From Datnioides undecimradiatus (lineage: Eukaryota > Chordata > Actinopteri > Lobotiformes > Datnioididae), in the NCBI GenBank assembly GCA_008933995.1, contig WARS01000051.1, forward strand, positions 1,922,001 through 1,986,000: a stretch of 64,000 nt of DNA, read 5' to 3'. The stretch's first letter is position 1. Each line of letters starts with the position of its first letter. Under the pieces are notes generated by a model. That model had not been told where the DNA came from, ran no database searches, and was given only the letters and a program-made list of their open reading frames with translations. Below, one piece after another: positions 36,601-49,000 of this stretch. Position numbers and translations under genes: made by a program.

Positions 36601-39600
36601 GGAGATGAAGGTCGGTCTTCCACAATCCCTTGGAGAGATAACTCAATTTCCATGTCCAAGTCAGAAAATATTAATTCAGGTGAAGGAGACCTTAAGTCCA
36701 TATGTGATACAGGGAGCTCATGTAATGCCTGTGTGAATTCAGGAATGGGAGAGTCTGGTGAAAGAGGTCTAAGTTCTTCTTTGGACACAGCTGAACCAGG
36801 AGAGGCTGCTCTATCCTCAAAAAGCCATGGGATACACAAATCTGTCTCTAAATCCTCATCTGAATATACTGACTCTGGCGTTGTTGATCGATGTATTACC
36901 GTCAATATGAGAGGCTCAGTATAGGTATATTGAGGTACCGGAGAGTCTGGAGGTAAAAACTGGTATTCGTTGAAAGATGAAATTGATTGTGAAGAATTTG
37001 CCCTCCCCTCTTCCTCATAAAGCTGTGGCATTAGTGGAGCAAGTTCTACATCTGATGTTACTGATTCTGGTGATAATGAGACGTAAGAGTGAACAACGTA
37101 TGATATTGGCATAGCTGGCCTGAACTCAAGTATGGGAGAGTCAGGTGAGAGTCTGCTGTATTTACTGACAGATGCTAAAGACTCAGCAGATGAAGGCCGG
37201 TCCTCAAGCAACACTGAGAGAGGTAATTCCATTTCCCCTTCCAAATCTGACACTGACTGTGGTGAAAAGGATCTATCTTCTGTGTATGTGTGTAAGGATT
37301 CTTGAAGCACTTGTCCAAACTCTGGAATAGGGGAGTCTGGTGGTAGAGCACTAAATTTATTTAGGGAGCATGTTGATTCAGGAGACAATGACCTGACATT
37401 TGATATCAGCATCAGTGATGTAGGTGAGAAAGGTCTATATTCTGATTCAAAATCAGGTGACAGAGGTCTGTCCCCAACTTCTAGTTCTATTGACTCTGGA
37501 GAGTTTGATCTGTTTTCTGTATCAGGTTGGGAATAAATCAAAGGAGCATACTCAACATCTAATGTAGCCGATTCAGCGGATACTGAACCAAACCCAGTAA
37601 ATGATGGAAAACTTTCCATGAATTTGGGCACTGGTGAATCCGGAGACAAGGACCGACATTCATCTCCAACTGAATCAGGTGATGGAAGCCTAGGCTCATC
37701 AGATACTGATGCAAACGAGCCATCGTTATACTCTATATCTATAAAACACTCCGACTCAGGTGTTATGGATCTGGACTCAGCAATTGAAATAATTGGTTGA
37801 GGTGCATCATGTTTGAATTCAGGTATGGGTGAATCTGGTGAAAGTGCCCTGTACTCAGTGTCAGAATTGGGTGTGATGGATCTCCCTTGCATGTCAATAA
37901 AAGGCATGTCCAAATCCTTTTCAGTGTCTGACATTAGAGACAAAAGTGATGATGATCTGCTACCCGAAAATAACACAGGTGATTCAATACACTGGTTAAA
38001 CTGTGGAAGAGGAGAATCTGGTGCTAAAGTCCTAAAATTATTCACTGATGCTGTTGAATCAGGAGAGTCTGGTCTGTCTTGAATGTCAAATTCTGGAAGG
38101 AAATACTCAATATCTGAGGGACACGAGTCAGTTGGGGATGATCTATGTCCTTCAACTAAAGCAAGAGAATTCTGTATTTCTGGCCTAAAGTCAGGCACTG
38201 GTGGTTTAGGAGAAAGGGGCCTATGTTTTCTCAGTGATTCCTTTATTATTATCATCTCCTCAGGAGATAATAACCTTGACTTAGATGAAGAAACAACATC
38301 AAATTGCTCAGGCTGCGTATCTGACACACATTCAGAAAATGGTTCTCTCTGATGTTCCACTGGAGCTTTAGAAAGTGAGGCAGGATGTTGGGGAATGTGT
38401 GAATGTGGACACAAATGTCTGCATTCTTCTTCAGAGTTTCCTATCTCCTGAGAATCACACTTCAGAGCACCAAGTGACTGCAGGGCCTCTGGGGAGAGCG
38501 GTCTATATTCGGCATCATATTCAGCTGACACTGGCCTTCCTGCCTTCTCTGCATCTGAATCAAGGTGAACATATTCTTTAGTAGTCATGACATATTCAGA
38601 CACTTCTGCTCTGCTTACAGAGGATTCTCCTACATAATGGGGATCATATAGTTGACACATCAGCTGTTTTGCTGTAAACACTGCACCTGTAGCAGATTCC
38701 CTTTGTTCAGGTTTGGAAGTACCTGATTCAGGTAAGTCTATGAAGTCCTCTAAAGTTGAAGTCTCAGGTCTGATGTCTGGAATGGGAGAGTAAGATGACA
38801 ATGCCCTGTTTTGTAATTCAGGTGAAACTAGTCTCTTATCCCCCTGAATTGTTGCTTGCAAAACATCTGCTTCATATGCATCTGCAGTGTGGAACTTAAC
38901 CATCTCCTCTAATTCTCCCTCCTTCACACCTGAATCTTCCAGAACATACTCAGTTCTTGTCCCAGCATACTCTAAAACACCGGTTTTACTGCTAAAAGTC
39001 TCCCCAACATAGTGTGGATCACGTATTTGAGAAATGAGCTTCCAAAGTTCAGCATCATAAACTAGTCTATATACTGGCACACTCATTTCCTTCAAGGAAA
39101 AGGTTTGACTATCACCCCACAGTCCTCTCTCTGTAGTCTTCAACACTTGTGATTCATTTAATTGAGTATTTAATTCAGCATCAGAAATCACTGACTCATG
39201 AGAAGATGATCCATGAGCAATAACTGAAAGTGATTCAGTCAGCCCTGTTTCGAGTTCTTGTATTAGTGAGTCATCTCTGTTATCATGCCCAGAAATTACT
39301 GAATCAGGCGAGGATGATCTCACTTCAGGAGACAGCTGCGACAGAGACAAAGCCCCAAACTCTAAATCTGAACAAACTGAAACAGGTGATGAGGATCTTT
39401 CCAGTGTGGAACAAACTGCAAGTTCTGGCAAAGCTTGTCCAAACATGGGAATGGGTGACTCGGGTGAAAGTGGCCTGTTTTCATTAATAGAATCTGTGGA
39501 TGCTGGTCTGTCATCAGCAAATAATGGCAAAGAGACAAGCACACTTTCTAGATCAGGGGTTATTGATTCTAGTGATGAAGACTGATCAAATCTAGCAATT

Positions 39601-42600
39601 ACAACTGATTCTGGTATTGATGGTCTAAATTCAGGAATGGGTGAATCAGGTGATAGTGCCCTGAATATGTTTACAGATGCCACTGAATCAGGAGAAACAG
39701 ATCTGTCCTCAAAAATAAATGAGGTGTTCAAATCAGTCTCCAGATCTACATCTGACAATACTGACTCTGTTGACACTGATCTATAGTAAACTTGAGAGGG
39801 TCCAGTGAAAAAGGCAGGGTACTGGGGAATAGGGGAATCTGGTGTTAAAGCTTGCTGACTATCAAGAGATCTTTCTGAGTGGGAGGAATCTGGTCTAAGT
39901 GCATCCAGTACTAACAGTGATGTAGGTGACATGGATCTATATTCAGCTTCAGAATCTGGTGACAGGGATCTTTGGGAATATTCTGATTGCAAAGCAGCAG
40001 CTTCATTTTCAACTGTCACATCTGACTTTGTCTGATAAGACTCTGCCCTACTCATGAATGTTTCTCCTACATACTGAGGATCACAAATTTGTGAGATGAG
40101 CTTTGCATGTTCTGCATCATATGCTAAACTGTTGGCTGTTGGCGATAAAGGTGTATGATGCTGAGGTACAAAAACTGAGGACTTTCCAGGTATTTGCTGA
40201 TCTTCTGTGACATTTGCAGTGTATGCTAACGACAATGGTAGATCACATGCAGTCTCTGGAGACAAAACAGGTGACAAAGCTGCATTTCTTTGGGTCTCTT
40301 TTGGGTGTTTCCCAAAATCTAAGTCAACTACAGGGTTAGGCAGTGGCCCACAGTCAGGAACACAACCACTGGAATCAGGAGATATAGACTCTGGTGAAAG
40401 TGGGCTTTCCTCAATATTAGACAAAGATATAACAACCCAATCATCATCATCATCCCCAGATACCGAAACCACTGATGTTGCTAATTTGTTATTTGTTTCA
40501 AATATTAATGGTTCCGGTGATTTTGTTCTAGGATCATCAGGTATGGAATCCCATAGTATATCTGCAGGTGCATCTCCAGATGCAGCTGAAGCTGGTGATG
40601 AAGCTCTATCTCCATGGCTAAGTGATGCAGGATACATATAACCATATTCCACATCTGAGCATACAGATTTAGGTGAAGAGCTTCTTCTGCTTATCATTGT
40701 AATACATGAGTCAGGCCAGTTGTGACTGAACTCAGGTATTGGTGAATCAGGTGACAAAGCACTGTATTCATTAAGAGATGCTGCAGATTCCGTGGATGTT
40801 GGCCTGTCTTCAAAAAGCTGTGATGACAAAAGTGCTGTTTCATATTCCATATCTGATGACAGTGACTCAGGTGATGACATTCTACACTGATAAGTTAAAA
40901 AAATGTCAGAGAAATGTCCAAATTCTGGGACAGGGGAGTCTGGTGAAAGCTTACAACATGCAGTGATGGACCTACAGGAATCGGGTGATGAGGATCTCAT
41001 CTCACTGAAATCAGGAGACATAGTTACGTACTCAGAAGATGTAAAAATCCACTGCACTGCTTCTGAAATGACAGACTCAGGTGATGTTCTGTCTTCTATG
41101 TCAAAAGTTAATGATTGAGGTGAGATAGATCTTTCACCACTATAATCACTATCTACTGATACTGGTCTTCCAAATGGTTTTTTGTTTGAAGTCATTGGTG
41201 TTAATGGCCTTTCCTCTGCTTCTAGTGTTGACAGCATTGAAGTGACCCCTGAAACACTCAGTAATGGTTGCCCCTGTGTTGAAGTCTGAACATCAGCAGT
41301 TATGGATCTGGACTCAGGAAAAACAGCGGGTGGTAGGGGAGACAAGGGCCTAAACTGAGGTATTGGAGAATCGGGTGCAAGAAACTTTAGCTCATTCACT
41401 GATGACACTGACTCAGGAGATGAGGCCCTACTCTCTACCAGTACTATTGCTGCATCAGTCACAAATTCAGGTGGAGGTGATTTATCATGAACTAAGATAC
41501 GTTGTTCACAAATTGTTTCAGAAGTACATTCTAATGAACAGGATGCTTCAGTCTCACTTGAAGAGTCTATAGAAACCACAGCCCCATCTTCAGGTTCATT
41601 CACTGTAAATGACAAAGTGTTCTTGAAGCTGTTCTCTGCATCTGTTTTAACTGGCATAGCATAATCTACTGAATGAAGATCTATCTGGTCACAAGTTGAG
41701 TCCTGTGACAACTGAATGAAGCTGTCTGAGCCCATGAGTTCTGGTTTTTGAGACAGTAAAGCAGGAATGATACAACTCACATCAGAGGCCCCTGCTGATG
41801 GCTGAGTGGCCATATCCAAGATTTGTTTCATGCCATGAATGCATTCAACATCAAGATCACTCAAAATTGAGGCCTGGTGAACATCAGTCTCAAACATAGA
41901 GTTTGAAACACCTTCATTTACATTTGTGTGTCTAGCAGCTCCCTCAAGCCCACCTTTCCTGATTCTAGCTTGAACTATGTCACCAGGCACCACAGACACA
42001 TCCTCACTATCTGAATCCATGAAGTCAACATCATATCCATACAAGACTTTATAAAGTCGTTGAGAAACTTCATTCATGTGTCTTCTGGCCATTTGTTTGG
42101 TCTGTGTAGATTCTGACATTGCAATAACAGAAGCAGAAGTAGGCTGAGTAGACTGAAGCCTTTGTTCAGCAGTTGGTTGTTGGGCAATCCTTTCAGAAAC
42201 ATCACTGGTTTCCATTAGCTCCATAGACAGCTTCCTGAAGTCTTGCTCAGCTTGATCGCACTCAATCAAGCTATCCCCAAAATCAGTCATAGATAACGGT
42301 CGACTCTCACAGATGCCTGTTCGAGAGCTATTGGATGTCTCTCGCCAAGGGAAAGGTGGCAAGCAATTAGCATCATACTCAGAATCGATGGTTTGAAGAC
42401 ACTCAAGGCTCCATTCCTCTCCCCCCTCTGCCCCCTCAGGTCCATCTTCATCACATGTTACAACGGTGGGGTAAGGAGGTGGGGTAATCTGGGCACCTAA
42501 CATGGGTCCCCCTTTGTACACAGGGCTGATCACATGGGATCGGAGTTTGTAGGGAGAGGTACAATACAATGTGAAGAAAGGACTTACTTGTTTAAAACTG

Positions 42601-43042
42601 CTTGTGTGTACCGTGTCTGTCAATTCTTCATATACTCTTTGGGATGAGCTGTGGAAGAAAGTTTTTCAATGTTCAGTCACTGGAAGGCTGAGGTGATAAT
42701 ATTAGTGTTAGAAACAAATCATAATAAGTAATAGTTTTTGTTAATATTGTTCTATTGTACACAATATTCCACAAAATGTCCAGGGATTTTCAAATTTTAT
42801 TACCTTAGATGTAAGTGTCTAAACTGTCCTAATGCTGATATCTGCAGATAAGTTTTTGATCTTTGAGCTATTGTGGACTTGTTAGTTGTCTATCAAACCT
42901 GGAAACTAAAGTTAGTATTTAATTTGTCTTTGTTGGATGTCTCATTCAGCAAGCTGAAGCACAGTGTAATACATGTCCATGGTTGTAGGTAAAATGAAAA
43001 CAGCTTGGAAGGTAATGTGGGTGTGGTCACATGAATTAATCT

Positions 43043-43077
<35 letters not shown>

Positions 43078-46000
43078 TACTTTGTTGTCTCCATCTCTTT
43101 TTGTAGTTTCTCTTTCTGGGCATTTCTAAGAAGTGCTGTTGCTGTAGAATCTGTCTCCGATCTTCCTGTAGTCTCGTGAAGTGATGACAAACTGGTTGAC
43201 AAGTCCTCTGCTGACACCATGGGTACTTCTTGTCCTGAGCCTGGACTCCTACGTGTGGGTTCTGTGCGCCTGCCTGGCCTGGGGCTGTCAATGTCTTCAT
43301 GAAGGGCTGAGAAACCTGAAAAAGAACACAGTGTAGGAAACTGTAGGTAGTACAGGAAGAGATGGTACCCTGGTTTATATGTATCAGTCTTAATCTTATA
43401 GGACAGAAATCATCTAGAAGTCTCTAAAAACACAAAACATCTGGATAATCAGTATGCTTCAAGGCAATATTTGTGAATGTACCTTCACTATGATCCAGTG
43501 CTATGGTCCGCTCTATTTCTGCATAGGTATGTGAGGATGTCTCATCCTCCGTGGACTTTATTATCTTGGTTTCAATGAGGTGAACAATGTCCATTCGGTT
43601 GATCTTAGTCAGTCTTTTGATTAGTGTTGTTTCTGGTGACACAGAAAACAGATGTAAAGTTCAACTTTAAAAGTTTGAGAGCTCTGGCTTTGTAATTGTT
43701 TGAAAAATAAAAAATCTAAAATTTGTACCCTACTAACCTGTGGCATGCTTTCCCTCTCTCTCTAGCCAGAATTTCAAGAGGGCATGGCTTTGGTCTTGAA
43801 GTGAGTTGGGGTTTTCAATCCTGATCAGGTTGATCCTGTCCTCACTGAAATCCAGTTCTCGTGCCAACTCTATAAAAAAAAAAAAGATATAATAATGATT
43901 ATGATGATCCAATGATAGATCAAAATGTTTGAAATGATGCTTTTCACCTGGTATCAAAAATTAAGTACCAGTGTTTATTATTAATTTGATTGTTTGATGA
44001 TTGCGAGTAAGGGGGTTACTCACCTGTCCAGCTAAAGCCCAGATGGTCAGCTATAATGGCCAACCGTTGCTCTTTTCTCTCTGCTTCATCCTGTGGATCT
44101 ACTGCAAATACCACCAGACAGCCATCAGCGGTCAGAGCCGCAAGGTATACCAAATCAAGTCAAAATGGTACCTAAAACACATCTTGGCTTCATCACTGGC
44201 TTTCTTGACAGTATTTGGTTGATTGATTGTATCAAATTAAGGAATTGTAACCTAGAACAATCACATGGTATGTCTGTGAAGATGCTTGTTTGTAATAGAC
44301 CTTGTAGTGACACTCATAAATTTACATTTCAAACATTAAACAGTTATAGACATTACATGATTTTGTTGAAAGATTATTTACTGTTTACTTTTCTCATTGA
44401 CAGATTATTTACCGTTTAAACACTAAGTTATGTTTACAAGTTTCGTAAAGCCTTTAAGTCAATCTTGAGAGTTTTAGCACACATACAAGGATAGAGAGAC
44501 ATCATTACGAACACAAACACAACAGAAGTGACACAGGCAAAAGGATTCTTCATCTACAATGGGATATAATTACAAGAGACAGAGAGGCAGCACCTTTACA
44601 GCTACTGTGTACTATTGAGGCACAAGCAATAGAGAATAGCCCCTTAAACTGGGGGGATACCTTGACTTTGGGCTTTATCGGCTGGGATTCGCTGCATCTG
44701 TGTCTCAACAGGGTCATCCCACAGTGGTCTAATAGGAAAGACGTCTCCTGAGGGAGGGAACTGCATCTCAGGGAAAGTTTCTCTTTCTATGATTGATGGA
44801 TCAATGAGACTGCTCTCATCATCTGAGTTGGCGGCTGCAGCCTCTTGTTCTTTTTCTGTCTCTGCCTGTGCCAATCTTGCCACAAGTTTTGCTGCTTCAT
44901 CACTTATCTCTTCGAAGAACTCAATGGACTGTTTGCGTGGTTGACATTTCTCTTTAGTGGGTGTTGATGAAAGTGATGCCTGACCACTTTTGCCTCGGAC
45001 TGGTAATCTGGAATGGAAGCTTTTAGATTTTGCTGACTCAGCAATCTTTTTAGCAGACGTACTAGTAGACTCCCCCTCACAGAAGCTTTTGGCTTTGGAA
45101 GATGGTGTCTTGGTTTTGACATCCACAGAGGGACCTGCATCTGTCTCAGATTTTCTCCTTGCATCCTTTTTTACAGGAACCTTAAGCTTTTTGTCTTGAG
45201 TTGATTCAGCACGCTTGACAGTAGAATCAGGCTTTGGAGTGCTAGCCTTGATGGGAATTCTAGATTTAGATTCAGAAGTGAAGGAGGCCTCTTTTTTAAG
45301 AGTGGTTGAGGAGGAGGTTGCATGAGACGGAGAGGAAATTGTGGATTTAGCCCGACCTTGAGAAGCAGACTTCGCTTGTGTTTTGGTTGGAGTCTTTTTG
45401 ACAGTACTGGAAGCATTTTGTTTGGACTTGCCTGCTGGTTTGGGGGTTTCTATCACTGACTGTGGTTCTTCTGGAGAAGAATCAGAAGACTCTTGACCCT
45501 GCTCAGAGTAAACTGATCTAGTGACTGTAGTTTCTGCTGTCTGAACATTTGTAATCATTTGATCAGGGGAGCTTGTGTCTAAATCTGAGCGTTCTTCATT
45601 TACATGTTTTTCTGTTTTAGTCTCTAGATCCTCAGGGGATGTCTGGTCTTGCTTTGTAGGTTTGGATGAAGCTGAAATGCCCATTTTTGGGATTTTACAT
45701 TTGGAAGTATCAGCTTTAGAGGCTGACTGATCACCATCAGGTGAGGACTGAGGCTGAAAATCAGTTGTGTCTTTTGATTTCTCAGTCTCATCGGTCTTTA
45801 CCTCTAGTGTTAGATTGAGGCCTACTTCAGGTTCTGCTGCTGATCTCACAACTTCTTGCCTGACCTCTTCTGAAACAGATTCATCTAAAGGCTGTTCACC
45901 AATCTGGAAAAAGGCAAAGCCACCTGCCTCTTCCTCATAGCTCCTCTTAGTCATGTCAATAGCACCACTTCGGGTCATCTCAAAAAGCTTCCCTTCTTGG

Positions 46001-49000
46001 AACAAAAAAGGGTTGGGCTCACTAGTAGGAGTGCTCTCTTCTGTTGGTGTTCTACCAGGTGTTGTGTCTGGAGTTGCTTGCAGAGACTGACGGTCTACCA
46101 CCAGATTCAGTATCTTCTGTTCCTCCTCCTTCACACGAGCAGCAAAAGCAGCATCATCCTCCCGCATGGCAGACCATGAGTCACTGTCTACCCTGGCTGT
46201 GACACCTTTTGACTCAGTTCTGGGGGGTTCCAGTGCTTCATCATCCTCCTCTGTGTCATCATAGATACAGACCTCATGTTTGAACATTTCCTTTGTCTGA
46301 CCTGTGGCAGCAGTTGTACTGAGTCCAGCCTCTGATGCTCCTGTATGGACCTGATGATCTCCTTTCACTTCATCTGTTACATTGCTACATTGTTTAAGTG
46401 TAGAAGTCTGATGACTGGTAACACCTAGCTCCTGACCATCCTTATCATCTCCTTCATTTTCTCTCAACTTCCTTAGGCTCTCCTCCTTTTGCTCATCAGT
46501 TCTGTTTTCAGTATTTGATGATACAGCAGACTTTTTGGGAGTACTGTCTTTATCAGTAGATAGTAGGAGCCTTTGTTCCTGCGCAGTTTCCTGTTTGGAT
46601 TTTGAATGATGCTGGTCTGAGACAGAGTGAGGTCCCTCTGAAGTGACACTGGCTGTTGTTGTGTCCTTGACCTCTTTGCTGTGGGATCCATCATGCAAAC
46701 CTGCTGAAAAAGGAGAGGGAGGTTGTACTTTAATATGGGGATCAACAAAAAGAGCTAACTTTGAATCCTCAGCGGGTCTATTGAGCCCACATTCATTTTG
46801 TGAAAGCTTCTCACTTGTGGGCTCTAATGTTTTATAGCTGTCATCCCCTATTTTGGCGTCTGCTGAGTGAAACAAATCTTTTCTAGAGTTCTTTTTGCTC
46901 CTTGCGTCTTGTTCCATTTCATCAAATGTTTTTATTTTGGCTGCCATCTTAAACATCTCTTCCTCTGGAGTGATTTTTCTCTTAGCGTCAAAGCTGTCTG
47001 ATGTATCCTCTTCTTCTGGGTCTTCAGGGATGACAGCCGGTTTGGATGGAACACAGAGGAGTGTATGGTCAGGGGGTTTGGGGTTTACCTCATAACTTAC
47101 CTCTTCAGAACTAGGAGTTTCAGGGGAGAGGGGACTCTTACCGGAACTTGTCATCTGAGATGTCTGCTCACAACTGTCATCATCAGCACTAGCCTCGTGG
47201 TCTCGAAGCAGCCTACCACGCAAAGCATCTTGGGGGAATTCTGTAACTTTGGATGGCTCTGGATGGCTAGAGGATTTACTAGAAGGACTTGGAGCCGATG
47301 GGAAGGATGGGTGGCATTTTTGCTCTACAGGGCTGCTTTCTAAGGAGTCATGAGGGGGTGATTCCTTAGTTGGGCTAGGTTCAATAGAGTCTGGGGACTT
47401 ATGGGAGGAGTTTTCTTCCATTAGAGGACTACCCTCTAGAGAGTCTCTGTGGCTTATTGTCAGCGAGTCATCAGCTAATGGACTGAGAGCATCTGAGTCT
47501 TGTTTTAAGGGCAGCTCTAAGCTTTCATGACGCTGAGAAGAGGATCTAGAGGCTGGAGAACCAGCTATAGACAATGCTAGCTGATGATCAGGGCTCTCAT
47601 CATCGCTAAGGAATGTTTCTACGGTCTCTGAAATTCTCTTTGTAAGCTTTTGAGGTTTAGATGGCTTAGACTCATTCCTCCTAACAGATATGGACTCACT
47701 TGTAGTGTGATCATCTGCAGCCTCGCTGGAAGAGACAGGGAGGGTCATTTCTGTAGACAGTTGGTCACCAGTGGTCTCTATGCCAGAGTCTCCAGACTTC
47801 TCTGTGTCTTTACTTTCTCTTTTGACTGTTGTGGCAGGTGCTGCCAAAGTTGGAGATGTCTGCTGTCCAGTTTTGGGAGAAAGACACATACTTTCTGGGC
47901 TTGTGCCTGGAGTGGCTAGACCCTCATGTTTGTAACTGTCCTCAGAGCTCATGTGAGGGGTTCCATCTCCAGAACTAGCACTTAGTGAGTCTGCCACACC
48001 CTCATGTTTTAAGCTGTCAGAGCTATCATCAAGGCCACCATTTCCAAAGTCTGTAGTTTCAGTGAGCTCTGAATGAGCTGCGGCAACTGTCTTGGTTTCT
48101 TTCTCTCTGCCTTGCTGAGTCTCTTTCTTGCGAGGTTTGGAATCCAAAGATACTTCTCGTTCTTGGGAGACACGTGAGGTTACTGCTTTGGTCATGGATT
48201 TTGACTGGATGGTTTCTGATTTTGTGGTTTTCTCTGATCTTGACATTGTGGATGTTTTGAGTTCAAATAGCCCAGACTTTCTCTTTGAGGGGTCCTGCCC
48301 CGTTTGGAATGCTTGCATCAACTCTTTGACTGACATGGTCTCTTCAAGTTTTTCAGATTCAGCTTTGGGGGATTTAGGAGGGCCCTGTTTCAATTTAGGG
48401 CTTTCTTTGGCTTTTGGAGAGGGTCTGCTCATAACAGGCAATTGTGACGGCTTGCTTCCAGTGACCTTTTTGCTTTTTTGCTCTGCCTCTACCTTCTGTT
48501 GTAAGGCTTTGACCTTGTCCTTTATTGACCCAATGGGAGTTTCTTCTACCACTGGGGATACAGGTGATGTTGGGGCCGGGGCCGTAGGCACACTTAGAAG
48601 AGCACCTGTATCTGTTGATTCCTCAGCCTGCCCCTGGTCTTTCCCCTTCCTTCTGACTGGTTTTCTAACATCACCACCAGCTGTCTTGTCATGGACTTTG
48701 GTTGGAGTGGTTGGTTTTGAACTTTTGCGTAGTACAACATCAGTGAATCTTTCTTGAACAGCTGGCTCCTTTTTAGCTTTTATTTTGGAGCTTACAGGTG
48801 CATCCAGGAGGTACTCTTTAAGGTCCCCACTGTCCTTTATGGCTTTAGGTCTGGGAGCCCCTCTGTTAGCCCTACTTTCACGCAGGACAGGCTCTTGAAT
48901 TTCTAAGGCTGCCATCTTTTTGGCTTCCTCTATCTCACTGTCTGAGAGGAGAACCCATTCCTCAGCCATTCTAGCTGCTTTGGCTACCTCCTCTGCTGCC

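Noticed and set aside
35299..38581. Many + strand ORFs of 60-142 codons opposite giant exon 2 (SGDAD, SGESGL patterns)
   Set aside because: They mirror the repeat codons of the - strand exon; no start context, splice or family support.
32886..42623. Giant exon 2 as a separate intronless gene or a retrocopy
   Set aside because: Splice sites and phases on both sides fit ank2; the frame's first in-frame start is only TTG, and the nearby A29 run is on the wrong strand to be a - strand poly(A) tail and lies in an upstream intron.
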